Shown: piece by piece, positions 1-6,010 of the stretch
Layout of the letters: the number at the start of each line of letters is the position of its first letter
Numbering within the stretch: position 1 is the stretch's first letter
The notes under the pieces: model-generated
Told to the model about the DNA's origin: nothing
Databases searched by the model: none
Seen by the model: the letters and a program-made list of their open reading frames with translations, nothing else
Source of the DNA: an uncultured Gemmatimonadota bacterium
GTDB lineage: Bacteria; Gemmatimonadota; Gemmatimonadetes; Longimicrobiales; Gaopeijiaceae
NCBI GenBank assembly: GCA_937136445.1
Contig: CAKZOQ010000497.1
Coordinates: forward strand, 1-9,888
DNA length: 9,888 nucleotides
Reading direction: 5' to 3'
Translations under genes and position numbers: made by a program

Positions 1-208
1 GGGGGAGGGGGGTGGGGGGAGCCGGTGGCTCGGCGACCGTGATGGGGGGACTCGCCGGGAAGAGGGCCACCGTGAGGAGTTCGAGGTGGCCCCGGACCTC
101 GGCCAGCTCCACGGTGGCAGGGCCGACCCGATTCCGCCTCCAGAGCGACGCAACGGCTTCGGCGACGAAGTGAGCCCCGTCCAGGAGGATGTCCTCGGGC
201 TCCGACAT
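1..208 (-). CDS. norD: NorD-like NO reductase activation protein, N-terminal fragment (partial)
   Basis: An open frame begins at an ATG (206-208, complement) and stays open to the window edge, giving about 69 residues starting MSEPEDILLDGAHFVAEAVA. A strong Shine-Dalgarno GAGGAGG lies just upstream, and the start is 10 nt after the norQ stop, so it belongs to the same operon. NorD is a cytoplasmic VWA-domain partner of the NorQ ATPase, needed to activate NO reductase. The VWA domain would lie beyond the window, so the identification rests mainly on gene order (norC-norB-norQ-norD) and on an acidic N-terminus compatible with the family. The visible part ends in a Pro/Ala-rich stretch, encoded by the G-runs at the window's left edge. 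Another VWA (CoxE-like) protein is the alternative. Confidence 0.65.
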   Translation of the reverse strand, partial: MSEPEDILLDGAHFVAEAVASLWRRNRVGPATVELAEVRGHLELLTVALFPASPPITVAEPPAPPTPLP

Positions 209-218
209 GCCGCCCTCC

Positions 219-1073
219 TCAGACCAGCGTCGCGTCTACGAGCTCTCGCATGGTGGCGATGAGGTCGGGATCGTCGCTGAGGGGAGCGATGAGGGCCGTC
301 GTACACGCATCCGTCATGGGCACACCGCCGGAGAGGAGGCGGGCGGTGGCGACGAGAAGGCGGGTGCTCGGGACCTCGGTGAGTCCCCGGTCCCGGAGGT
401 TTCGGAGTCGCTCCGCAAGCGCCACCAGACTGCGGGCTACCGCGGCGTCTACGCCCCCCTCCTTCTCCACGATTCGCACCTCCAGCTCCGTGGGAGGGAA
501 GTCGAACTCCAGGGCGACGAACCTCTGACGGGTGCTGGGCTTCAGATCCTTGAGCACATGCTGATACCCGGGGTTGTACGACACTACCAGTTGGAATCCT
601 GCGGCCGCCGGCACCAATTCGCCCACCTTCTCGATGGGGAGGACCCTGCGATCGTCGGTGAGGGGATGAATGACCACCACAGTGTCCTGCCGGGCCTCCA
701 CCACTTCATCCAGATAGCAGATCGCGCCGAGGCGAGCCGCCCGGGTGAGGGGCCCGTCCTGCCACACCGTGGCGCCGCCCTTCACGAGGTATCGGCCCGT
801 GAGATCGCTGGCGGACAGGTCGTCGTGGCAGGACACCGTCACCAACGGCCGGTCCAGCCTCCACGCCATGTGCTCCACGAACCGGGTCTTTCCACAGCCC
901 GTAGGCCCCTTCAGCATCACCGCAAGCTCGGCCCTGTGCGCGGTTTCGAAGATCTCCACCTCCCGGGAGACCGGAAGGTAATACGGCTCTTCACGGAGAC
1001 GGCGGACCCCGCCCATGGCCTCCGGGGAGTCGTCGACCGTGGCAACGGCCGTCCGGAGGTGCGAGTGGCTCAC
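219..1073 (-). CDS. norQ: NorQ/CbbQ-family MoxR-type AAA+ ATPase for NO reductase activation
   Basis: A 284-residue AAA+ ATPase of the NorQ/CbbQ group, which works with NorD to insert or activate metal centres of NO reductase. Visible motifs are Walker A GPTGCGKT (residues 56-63), the family stretch CHDDLSASDLTGRYL just after it, Walker B with YLDE (120-123), a sensor-type SYNP (Asn167) and a TRQRF arginine motif (about 181-185). The listed start is a GTG that overlaps the norB stop by 4 nt (GTGA), typical of translational coupling, but it has no Shine-Dalgarno. An internal ATG at 1016 has GGAGG only 2 nt upstream and would begin nearer the usual NorQ start, so the first 19 residues are uncertain. 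The stop lies 10 nt before norD. The family call is firm; the exact start is not. Confidence 0.92.
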   Translation of the reverse strand: MSHSHLRTAVATVDDSPEAMGGVRRLREEPYYLPVSREVEIFETAHRAELAVMLKGPTGCGKTRFVEHMAWRLDRPLVTVSCHDDLSASDLTGRYLVKGGATVWQDGPLTRAARLGAICYLDEVVEARQDTVVVIHPLTDDRRVLPIEKVGELVPAAAGFQLVVSYNPGYQHVLKDLKPSTRQRFVALEFDFPPTELEVRIVEKEGGVDAAVARSLVALAERLRNLRDRGLTEVPSTRLLVATARLLSGGVPMTDACTTALIAPLSDDPDLIATMRELVDATLV

Positions 1074-2452
1074 GTGAGGACCGCTTCAGGCGCGGGTCGG
1101 TCGGCATCCACCTCGGGTCCCGGCCCTCCGAAGAGCTCGATCGGTCTCTGCCGGAAGAAGTCCCAGATGAAGCACGCCGCGCCGACCGAGAACACCGTCG
1201 CCGCGCCGATGAGCATCAGGAAGTGGACCTGGATCTTGAGCTGGGTCTCCAGATAGCCGAGACCCATGATGCGCTCCAGATAGGTCTGGGCGATGCCGGC
1301 GGTGGCGAACGCCATGGTCATGCCGAGCATGCCTGCAGCCTGTAGCCAGAAGGCCCAATAGCCGAGGGTGCTCTCTCGTCCTTCGTCGCCGTCTCGGGTG
1401 AGGTGGGGCATGGCGTAGGTCACCACCGCCAGGACGACCATCACGTAGGCCCCGAAGAACGCGGAGTGACCGTGCATGGGCGTGATGAGCGTGCCGTGGG
1501 TCCACTTGTTCACGGACGGCCAGGTGTGGGCGAGTCCCAGGAGGCCCGCGCCAAAGGCCGTATAGATGGCGCTCCCCACCGTCCAGTGGATGGCCAGCTT
1601 GTTCGGGTGGGAGAACCCGGATCGTCGCATGGCGAAGTACGCCCACATCGCCATGGCGAAGAGCGCGAGCTGCACCCTGGCGCTGAAGATCCCTCCCAGG
1701 GGCAGCCAATACTGCGGTACGCCCACCCAATAGTAGTGGTGAGCCGTCCCGATGATGCCGGCGATGAAGACGAGGCCGACGATGACGTACAACCACTTCT
1801 CGAGCATCTCTCGGTCGGCGCCGGAGAGCCGGATGAGCAGGTAGGCCAGGAGACCCGCCTGGACCATCTCCCACACCCCCTCGACCCAGAGATGGATGGT
1901 CCACCACCGATAGAAGATGCTCACGGTATAGTTGTGGAACTGGAGCAGCGCCGGGAGATAGAGGAGCGCAGCCAACCCCAATCCAGCCACCAGGACGTTC
2001 TCCGTGGTCGTCCAACGCCCTCCCTTCATCATGGTCCGGAAGATGTTGTAGAGGAACATCAACATCACGATCACGATGGTGATCTTCACCGGGACCGGTT
2101 GCTCCAGCAGCTTGTTGCCCTCCGTCCACCCGAACATGTACCCGACGACGGCCACCACCCCGTTCACGGTCCAGATCCCCAGTTGCCAGTAGGCCAGTCG
2201 GGGGCTGTAGATCTCGGTGCGGGACTCCTCGGGAACGACGTAGTAGGCGGCCCCCATGAAGCCCGTCAGCACCCACACGATGAGGAGGTTCGTGTGGATC
2301 GCCTTGGTCACGTCGAAGGGGAGGATGTCGATGAGTGGGTCGGGCCCCAGGTACTTCGCGGCGCTGAGCATGCCGAACGCGAGCTGCAGGCCGTACAGGA
2401 AGAGCGCGACGGCGAAGTAGGCGTATGCGATCCGCTGGGAGCGATATCTCAT
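1070..2452 (-). CDS. norB: Nitric oxide reductase large subunit NorB (cNOR-type, variant)
   Basis: The catalytic membrane subunit (460 residues, family-typical length, mostly hydrophobic helices) of cytochrome c-type NO reductase, which reduces 2 NO to N2O in the cytoplasmic membrane. Visible ligands, by motif comparison with Pseudomonas NorB from memory: His53 and His329 for heme b, His327 (MHGHS) for heme b3, and FeB ligands His187, Glu191 (HLWVEGVWE), His238 and His239 (AHHYYW). Glu195 is also kept. There is no long N-terminal extension, so it is not a qNOR. Two usually conserved glutamates are missing: the GREFLEQP-type segment reads GNKLLEQP (Lys114), and the FSALEP-type segment reads FSARVQ (Val260). 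The gene follows norC by 15 nt; an AGGAG overlaps the norC stop codon but sits rather far from the ATG. It overlaps norQ by 4 nt. Confidence 0.95.
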   Translation of the reverse strand: MRYRSQRIAYAYFAVALFLYGLQLAFGMLSAAKYLGPDPLIDILPFDVTKAIHTNLLIVWVLTGFMGAAYYVVPEESRTEIYSPRLAYWQLGIWTVNGVVAVVGYMFGWTEGNKLLEQPVPVKITIVIVMLMFLYNIFRTMMKGGRWTTTENVLVAGLGLAALLYLPALLQFHNYTVSIFYRWWTIHLWVEGVWEMVQAGLLAYLLIRLSGADREMLEKWLYVIVGLVFIAGIIGTAHHYYWVGVPQYWLPLGGIFSARVQLALFAMAMWAYFAMRRSGFSHPNKLAIHWTVGSAIYTAFGAGLLGLAHTWPSVNKWTHGTLITPMHGHSAFFGAYVMVVLAVVTYAMPHLTRDGDEGRESTLGYWAFWLQAAGMLGMTMAFATAGIAQTYLERIMGLGYLETQLKIQVHFLMLIGAATVFSVGAACFIWDFFRQRPIELFGGPGPEVDADRPAPEAVLT

Positions 2453-2467
2453 GGTGTCGGAAGGCTC

Positions 2468-3283
2468 CTACCGAAGCGTCAGCAGATAGTCGACCAGGTG
2501 GTCGACCTGCTCGTCGGTGAGCAGTTGGGAATAATTGTCCGGCATGAAGGAGCGGCCCTCGGCGGAGAAGGTCTCCCCCGGCACGAGGTGCGCACTCGGT
2601 TGGACGATGGCCTCCCGCAGGTATCCCTCCGCCGTCGTCGCGCTGCCTCCATACCCACCTTCTGCGAGGAGCGTGGCCACACGGGTGCCGATCCCGGCGA
2701 GGGAGGGTCCGGCCAGTTGGACCCCGGGCGCCGTGGAATGGCAGGCGGAACAGGTGGCAGGGGACTGGGAGAACAGGGTCTGACCCAGGGCCACCGGCTC
2801 ATCCGACGCCGCGTCCGCCGTGCGGGCCCCAGCCTCGACTCCCGCGAATCGCGATCCGGTGACCAGGATGGGGCGAGGCGGCCAGCCCTGGTTGTCGATG
2901 CGAGAGACCCAGTCGAGGAACGCCAACACCTGCTCGATCTCCCGGTCGGTGAGTTCCGGGTTGGGCATGAGCCGCCGATACTGCTCCTCGGAGTAGAACC
3001 GCGAGGGGTCCTCGAGGAACGCCGTCAGGTAGGGGACCCCCCGATGCTGGGTGATCTTGGTGAGGTCGGGCGCATAGTAGGCGCCCTCGCCCAGAAGGGT
3101 GTGGCAATTGATGCAGTTGTTGTCGTGCCACACGTCCTTTCCGGCGCTGACGTCGGCCGTGATGAGGTCGGCATTGGTCAGACGTCCGAACTGCCGATGG
3201 CTATCCACGGTCAGGCCGACGAAGATGCCGGCGAAGACCAGCGTCCCGACGATGAAGAAGAGCCGCGTCTGCCGCTTGGTCAT
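2468..3283 (-). CDS. norC: NorC with an extra C-terminal cytochrome c domain (diheme NorC)
   Basis: A 271-residue membrane-anchored cytochrome c, the electron-accepting subunit of NO reductase. An N-terminal membrane anchor (about residues 8-25) is followed by a canonical NorC domain: heme motif CINCH (57-61), the following LGEGAYYAP stretch, Met106 as likely axial ligand (RRLMPNPEL) and the NorC-type IDNQGWPPRP ending near 138. After a linker (about 139-165) comes a second class I cytochrome c domain with CSACH (178-182) and likely ligand Met247 (SFMPDNY). Ordinary NorC is roughly 150 residues and mono-heme, so this is a fusion. I chose the ATG at 3283, preceded by GGAG, which overlaps the stop of the small upstream ORF (ATGA). 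The same frame is open further upstream, but that extension is not NorC-like and crosses the small ORF in another frame. Confidence 0.92.
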   Translation of the reverse strand: MTKRQTRLFFIVGTLVFAGIFVGLTVDSHRQFGRLTNADLITADVSAGKDVWHDNNCINCHTLLGEGAYYAPDLTKITQHRGVPYLTAFLEDPSRFYSEEQYRRLMPNPELTDREIEQVLAFLDWVSRIDNQGWPPRPILVTGSRFAGVEAGARTADAASDEPVALGQTLFSQSPATCSACHSTAPGVQLAGPSLAGIGTRVATLLAEGGYGGSATTAEGYLREAIVQPSAHLVPGETFSAEGRSFMPDNYSQLLTDEQVDHLVDYLLTLR

Positions 3284-3399
3284 ACCATGATCTCCGACCA
3301 GTTCACGACGCCGATCCAGAGAGCGTAGCCGATGGAGAGGGCCAGGACGCCCAACGTGGCCCAGGCCAGGGTTCGGCGGATGGTTCGGTAGGAGCGCAT
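3280..3399 (-). CDS. Small single-span membrane protein, first gene of the nor operon
   Basis: A 39-codon ORF (ATG at 3397-3399 complement, TGA at 3280-3282). The product has a basic N-terminus (MRSYRTIRRT), one hydrophobic helix (about residues 11-32, through LAWATLGVLALSIGYALW) and a short acidic tail (NWSEIMV), predicting an N-in, C-out topology. A good Shine-Dalgarno GGAGG sits 7 nt before the ATG, and the stop overlaps the norC start as ATGA. That is strong evidence it is translated and coupled to norC. I do not recognise a family. By analogy with tiny one-helix subunits of heme-copper oxidases it could be an accessory NOR subunit; that is inference. A simple leader ORF driving norC translation is the alternative. 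Confidence 0.72.
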   Translation of the reverse strand: MRSYRTIRRTLAWATLGVLALSIGYALWIGVVNWSEIMV

Positions 3400-3601
3400 G
3401 GGTCGACCTCCACGGGGAAGGAGGGGGCACGGCTACGATCCGGGGCAGCACGGAGAGGTGAGCCCCGGCGCAGATTTTTCATTTTCGCATGAGTTTATCA
3501 TGTATCCAGGTCGAGGGAAAGTAGCTGGTCCCCTGGCCGGGGCCGGGACCGGGCCGCCCCGTCGGGTGTAGGGCCTCGCGACTCCCCTGCACCCCCCTGT
3601 G
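3400..3601. promoter_or_regulatory. Divergent control region between nor operon and Rrf2 regulator
   Basis: A 202-bp divergent intergenic region. An AT-rich patch (about 3473-3506) stands out in otherwise very GC-rich DNA and is the likely promoter/operator core for both directions. It contains the perfect inverted repeat CATGA-GTTTA-TCATG (3488-3502). On the plus strand TATCAT (3496-3501) is a fair -10 candidate for the regulator, with only weak T-rich sequence for a -35. On the minus strand GATAAA in the same repeat could serve as a -10 for nor. That would give the nor transcript a leader of about 90 nt and place both promoters under one operator. I see no Shine-Dalgarno before the regulator's ATG at 3602. 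Element assignments are by eye. Confidence 0.5.
3488..3502. repeat. Inverted repeat CATGA-N5-TCATG, candidate operator of nor
   Basis: Perfect 5-bp arms around a 5-bp spacer (GTTTA) within the AT-rich patch between the divergent nor operon and Rrf2 gene. It overlaps the best -10-like hexamers on both strands. The spacing does not fit FNR/DNR sites (TTGAT-N4-ATCAA), and I cannot match it to the long NsrR consensus. Arms this short can arise by chance, so operator function is inferred mainly from position. Confidence 0.4.
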
Positions 3602-4036
3602 ATGCTCTCCACTACTGCCCGCTACGCCCTTCGCGCCGTCCTCTGTCTGGCCGAACGGATGGAGGACCGAGGGGGCCGAATCCCCATGCACGAGCTGGCA
3701 GCCGCCACGGGGATCCCGGAGAACTACCTCTCGAAGGTCCTCCACATCCTGGCGCGAGAGGGCATTCTGGCCTCCACGCGGGGACCGTCCGGCGGATTCG
3801 GGTTCGGGATCCCTCCAGAAGAACTCCGGCTGGCCCAGGTGACCGAGCCGTTCCAGCTCACCGGGGGGCCGACCCCCTGCGTGCTCTTCGACGCCCCGTG
3901 CGACATGGAAGACCCCTGCGTGGCGCACGACCGCTGGGCGGGCATGGCCCGCGACTTCCGCGACTTCTTCGAGAACACCACCGTGGCCTCCGTGGGCCTC
4001 CCGGCCGATCGATCGCGAGAGGAGCCGGACACATAG
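3602..4036 (+). CDS. Rrf2-family transcriptional regulator (Fe-S type, NsrR/IscR-like)
   Basis: A 144-residue Rrf2-family winged-helix regulator. It starts with the family-typical MLSTTARYALRAVLCLA, has a helix-turn-helix at about residues 29-51 (HELAAATGIPENYLSKVLHI) and the wing GPSGGFGFG (61-69). Cys93, Cys100 and Cys106, followed by His109 (CVAHDRW), form the Fe-S ligand region; the three Cys plus C-x-x-H pattern resembles IscR, with one extra residue between the first two cysteines. NsrR's N-terminal Asp is replaced by Arg7. I chose the ATG at 3602 over a GTG one codon earlier. Neither has a Shine-Dalgarno, so translation may be leaderless or weak. Divergent placement beside nor suggests it controls NO-responsive nor expression, but NO sensing is inferred from context. 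Confidence 0.88.
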   Translation: MLSTTARYALRAVLCLAERMEDRGGRIPMHELAAATGIPENYLSKVLHILAREGILASTRGPSGGFGFGIPPEELRLAQVTEPFQLTGGPTPCVLFDAPCDMEDPCVAHDRWAGMARDFRDFFENTTVASVGLPADRSREEPDT

Positions 4037-4055
4037 CCTAAGAACGATTAGGCTA
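4034..4055. repeat. Perfect 22-bp palindrome after the Rrf2 gene, candidate operator or terminator
   Basis: Two perfect 8-bp arms, TAGCCTAA and TTAGGCTA, flank a 6-nt centre GAACGA. The left arm includes the TAG stop codon of the Rrf2 gene. No T-run follows (ATAATGCTCG), so it is a poor intrinsic terminator. A -10-like TAATAAT (4054-4060) overlaps the right arm, which suits an operator controlling amtB, possibly bound by the Rrf2 protein itself. No good -35 is seen upstream. A stabilising RNA hairpin at the 3' end of the regulator mRNA is another possibility. Confidence 0.6.
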
Positions 4056-4134
4056 ATAATGCTCGTGCATTGATTCGTCCTACCTTCGGAGGGTGTCTAC
4101 GCCAATTCGGCTTCAGAACCCTTCCGGAGGTGTC

Positions 4135-5547
4135 ATGCGGGTCTTCAGCGTCCTCTCGTCCAGCCTCGTCTTGCTGCTCCTTCCTGCGGCGGTGGGAGCG
4201 CAAGAAGCGGCCACGACCCCGGAGATGTTCACCGTGAACAACCTCTGGATGATGGTGGCGACGGCGCTGGTCTTCATCATGCACCTGGGCTTCGCCGCCC
4301 TGGAGACCGGCCTCACACGGGCGAAGAACGCGGTGAACGTGCTCTTCAAGAACACCGTCATCCCCGCCATCGGGCTTCTGACCTACGCCTTCGTCGGCTT
4401 CAACCTCATGTATCCCGGCGACTCCTGGCTGGCGGGAAGCTTCCTTGGGTTCGCCGGATTCGGCGTGGGCCCGTCGTCGGCGGCCGACCTCACCTCCGCC
4501 TACAACCCGGGCTACACCTACTGGACCGACTTCCTCTTCCAGGGGATGTTCGCCGCCACGGCGGCCACCATCGTCTCCGGGGCCGTGGCCGAGCGCATCA
4601 AGCTCGGGCCCTTCCTGGCCTTCTCCGCCGTCTTCGTCGCGCTGGCCTACCCGGTGACGGGGAGCTGGCATTGGGGCGGCGGCTGGCTGGCGCAGATGGG
4701 GTTCTACGACTTCGCCGGGTCCACCCTGGTCCACGCCGTCGGTGGCGCCGGCGCGCTGGCCGGCGTCCTCCTCCTCGGTCCTCGGCTGGGCAAGTACGTG
4801 GACGGGGCCTCGCGCCCCTTCTTCGGCCACAGCATGCCGCTGGCGGTCATCGGCGTCTTCCTGCTCTGGCTGGGCTGGTTCGGCTTCAACGGCGGATCGG
4901 TCCTCTCGGCGGACCCCGCCACCGTTTCGCTGGTCCTGGTCACCACCTCCATCGCCGCCTCCGCCGGCGCCATCGGTGCGGTGGTGGCGGACCTCATGGT
5001 GACGCGCCTGCCCGACCTCTCCATGGTCCTGAACGGCATCCTGGGTGGATTGGTGGGCATCACCGCCGGCGCCGACCAGATGTCCATCATGGAGTCGGCC
5101 ATCATCGGGTTCATCGCCGGGGCCATCGTGGTCGTCAGCGTCATCACGCTGGATCGGATGAAGATCGACGATCCGGTGGGCGCCATCTCGGTGCACCTGG
5201 TCTGCGGCATCTGGGGCACCCTGGCCGTGGGGCTCTTCGGTGCGCAGGCCGGCTTCGGGCAGCTCGGCGTCCAGGCGTTGGGCGTGGGCAGCGTGGCCCT
5301 CTTCGCCTTCCTCTTCGCCGGCGGCGTCTTCGTCGTGCTCCGGGCCACGGTGGGGATCCGGGTGAGCCCGGAGGAGGAGGTGATGGGCCTGGACGTCCAC
5401 GAGCACGGGTACCTGGCCTACCCCTACTTCGCCGAGATGGACGCCCTCGAGGGCGCCGAGTCCACGCGGATCAGCGCCCCCGTCATCCTTCCTTCGCCTC
5501 CCACCGGCGGGATCACTGCAACGCCCACCGCCGGCGTCCCCTCCTGA
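4135..5547 (+). CDS. amtB: Ammonium transporter (Amt/MEP/Rh family)
   Basis: A 470-residue channel for ammonium uptake across the cytoplasmic membrane. An N-terminal signal peptide (hydrophobic core about 8-20, probable cleavage near VGAQ) precedes about 11 membrane helices. By comparison with E. coli AmtB, the key residues are present: Phe139 (FQGMF) and Phe251 (GWFGFNGGS) as the gate phenylalanines, Ser255 and Trp180 at the recruitment site, Asp192 in YDFAGSTLVH, and the twin pore histidines His200 and His354 (VHLVCGIWG). The cytosolic tail keeps the conserved EEEVMGLDVHEHG segment that contacts P-II, then adds about 35 residues rich in Pro, Thr and Ala. I chose the ATG at 4135 because of the GGAGG 5 nt upstream and the signal peptide; a GTG at 4093 in frame is rejected. 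It is followed 16 nt later by the P-II gene, a classic pair. Confidence 0.95.
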   Translation: MRVFSVLSSSLVLLLLPAAVGAQEAATTPEMFTVNNLWMMVATALVFIMHLGFAALETGLTRAKNAVNVLFKNTVIPAIGLLTYAFVGFNLMYPGDSWLAGSFLGFAGFGVGPSSAADLTSAYNPGYTYWTDFLFQGMFAATAATIVSGAVAERIKLGPFLAFSAVFVALAYPVTGSWHWGGGWLAQMGFYDFAGSTLVHAVGGAGALAGVLLLGPRLGKYVDGASRPFFGHSMPLAVIGVFLLWLGWFGFNGGSVLSADPATVSLVLVTTSIAASAGAIGAVVADLMVTRLPDLSMVLNGILGGLVGITAGADQMSIMESAIIGFIAGAIVVVSVITLDRMKIDDPVGAISVHLVCGIWGTLAVGLFGAQAGFGQLGVQALGVGSVALFAFLFAGGVFVVLRATVGIRVSPEEEVMGLDVHEHGYLAYPYFAEMDALEGAESTRISAPVILPSPPTGGITATPTAGVPS

Positions 5548-5563
5548 CTCCCGGAGACCGACC

Positions 5564-5959
5564 ATGAAGCTCATCACCTGCATCATCCGACCCGAGAAGC
5601 TGGGCGACGTGAAGAAGGCCCTCTTCAAGGTGGGGGTCACCGGGATCACCGTGAGCCGCGTCAGCGGACACGGAGGCGAACGCGAGATCGTGGAGAGCTA
5701 CCGGGCCTCTACGGTGGTCATGGAGTTCCGCGAGAAGGTCCGCATCGCCACCGTGGTCTCCGAGGACTTCGTGGAGCGCACCATCGACGCCATGACGAGC
5801 TCCGCCCGGACCGGCCATGTCGGGGACGGAAAGATCTTCGTCCAGCCCATCGAGCGGGTCATCCGGATCCGCACCGGCGAGGAGGACAACGAAGCGCTGA
5901 CCCCCCTCAACGCCGACGAGGTGCAGGCCCAGGCCATCGAGCGGAACGGGGCGACCTGA
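5564..5959 (+). CDS. glnK: P-II nitrogen regulatory protein, GlnK-like with altered T-loop
   Basis: A 131-residue P-II signalling protein that would bind ATP/ADP and 2-oxoglutarate and dock on AmtB to block ammonium entry when nitrogen is plentiful. The sequence aligns without gaps to canonical P-II numbering. The B-loop TGHVGDGKIFV (83-93, Lys90) and RIRTGEE (101-107, Arg101 and Arg103) are intact. The T-loop differs: Gln39 is Glu39, Arg38 is Gly38 and the modifiable Tyr51 is Val51, while Tyr46 remains. GlnD-type uridylylation at Tyr51 is therefore impossible, and 2-oxoglutarate/Mg-ATP sensing through Gln39 may be changed. About 19 extra residues follow the usual C-terminus. GGAG precedes the ATG. 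Position behind amtB supports the glnK role. No convincing terminator is seen in the 51 bp after it. Confidence 0.92.
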   Translation: MKLITCIIRPEKLGDVKKALFKVGVTGITVSRVSGHGGEREIVESYRASTVVMEFREKVRIATVVSEDFVERTIDAMTSSARTGHVGDGKIFVQPIERVIRIRTGEEDNEALTPLNADEVQAQAIERNGAT

Positions 5960-6010
5960 GGCGAAGGCGCCGCTGGCAACGCCCGCGTCACGACGTCCCC
6001 CGACGACCTC

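Noticed and set aside
1..49. Runs of five to six G at the left edge, a possible G-quadruplex
   Set aside because: Three runs lie within the first 19 nt and a fourth is at 44-49, too far away for a classic motif. They encode Pro codons of the NorD-like linker on the minus strand, which explains them.
189..1256. Long plus-strand open frame opposite norQ and the end of norB
   Set aside because: It lies antisense to genes with clear AAA+ and heme-copper motifs, is rich in Arg/Gly/His and has no domain. It is a shadow frame of GC-rich DNA.
1403..3328. 641-codon plus-strand open frame antisense to norB and norC
   Set aside because: Its composition (His, Gly, Asp, Arg, Glu rich, low complexity) is typical of the antisense of GC-rich coding DNA, and the minus-strand genes are unambiguous.
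3284..3451. 56-codon N-terminal extension of the norC frame
   Set aside because: The extension is Pro/Arg-rich and unlike NorC. The ATG at 3283 has a Shine-Dalgarno and gives a proper membrane anchor, while the small coupled ORF occupies this DNA in another frame.
4070..4100. TTGATT as -35 of an amtB promoter
   Set aside because: No acceptable -10 hexamer lies 16-19 nt downstream (GTGTCT/GTCTAC). No sigma-54 type GG-N10-GC element was recognised either.
4048..5649. 533-codon minus-strand open frame antisense to amtB
   Set aside because: AmtB is certain on the plus strand, and the antisense product is low-complexity with no signature.
5960..6010. Possible terminator between glnK and the convergent gene
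   Set aside because: Only 4-bp inverted matches (GGCG/CGCC) are present and there is no T-run; I cannot support a terminator.
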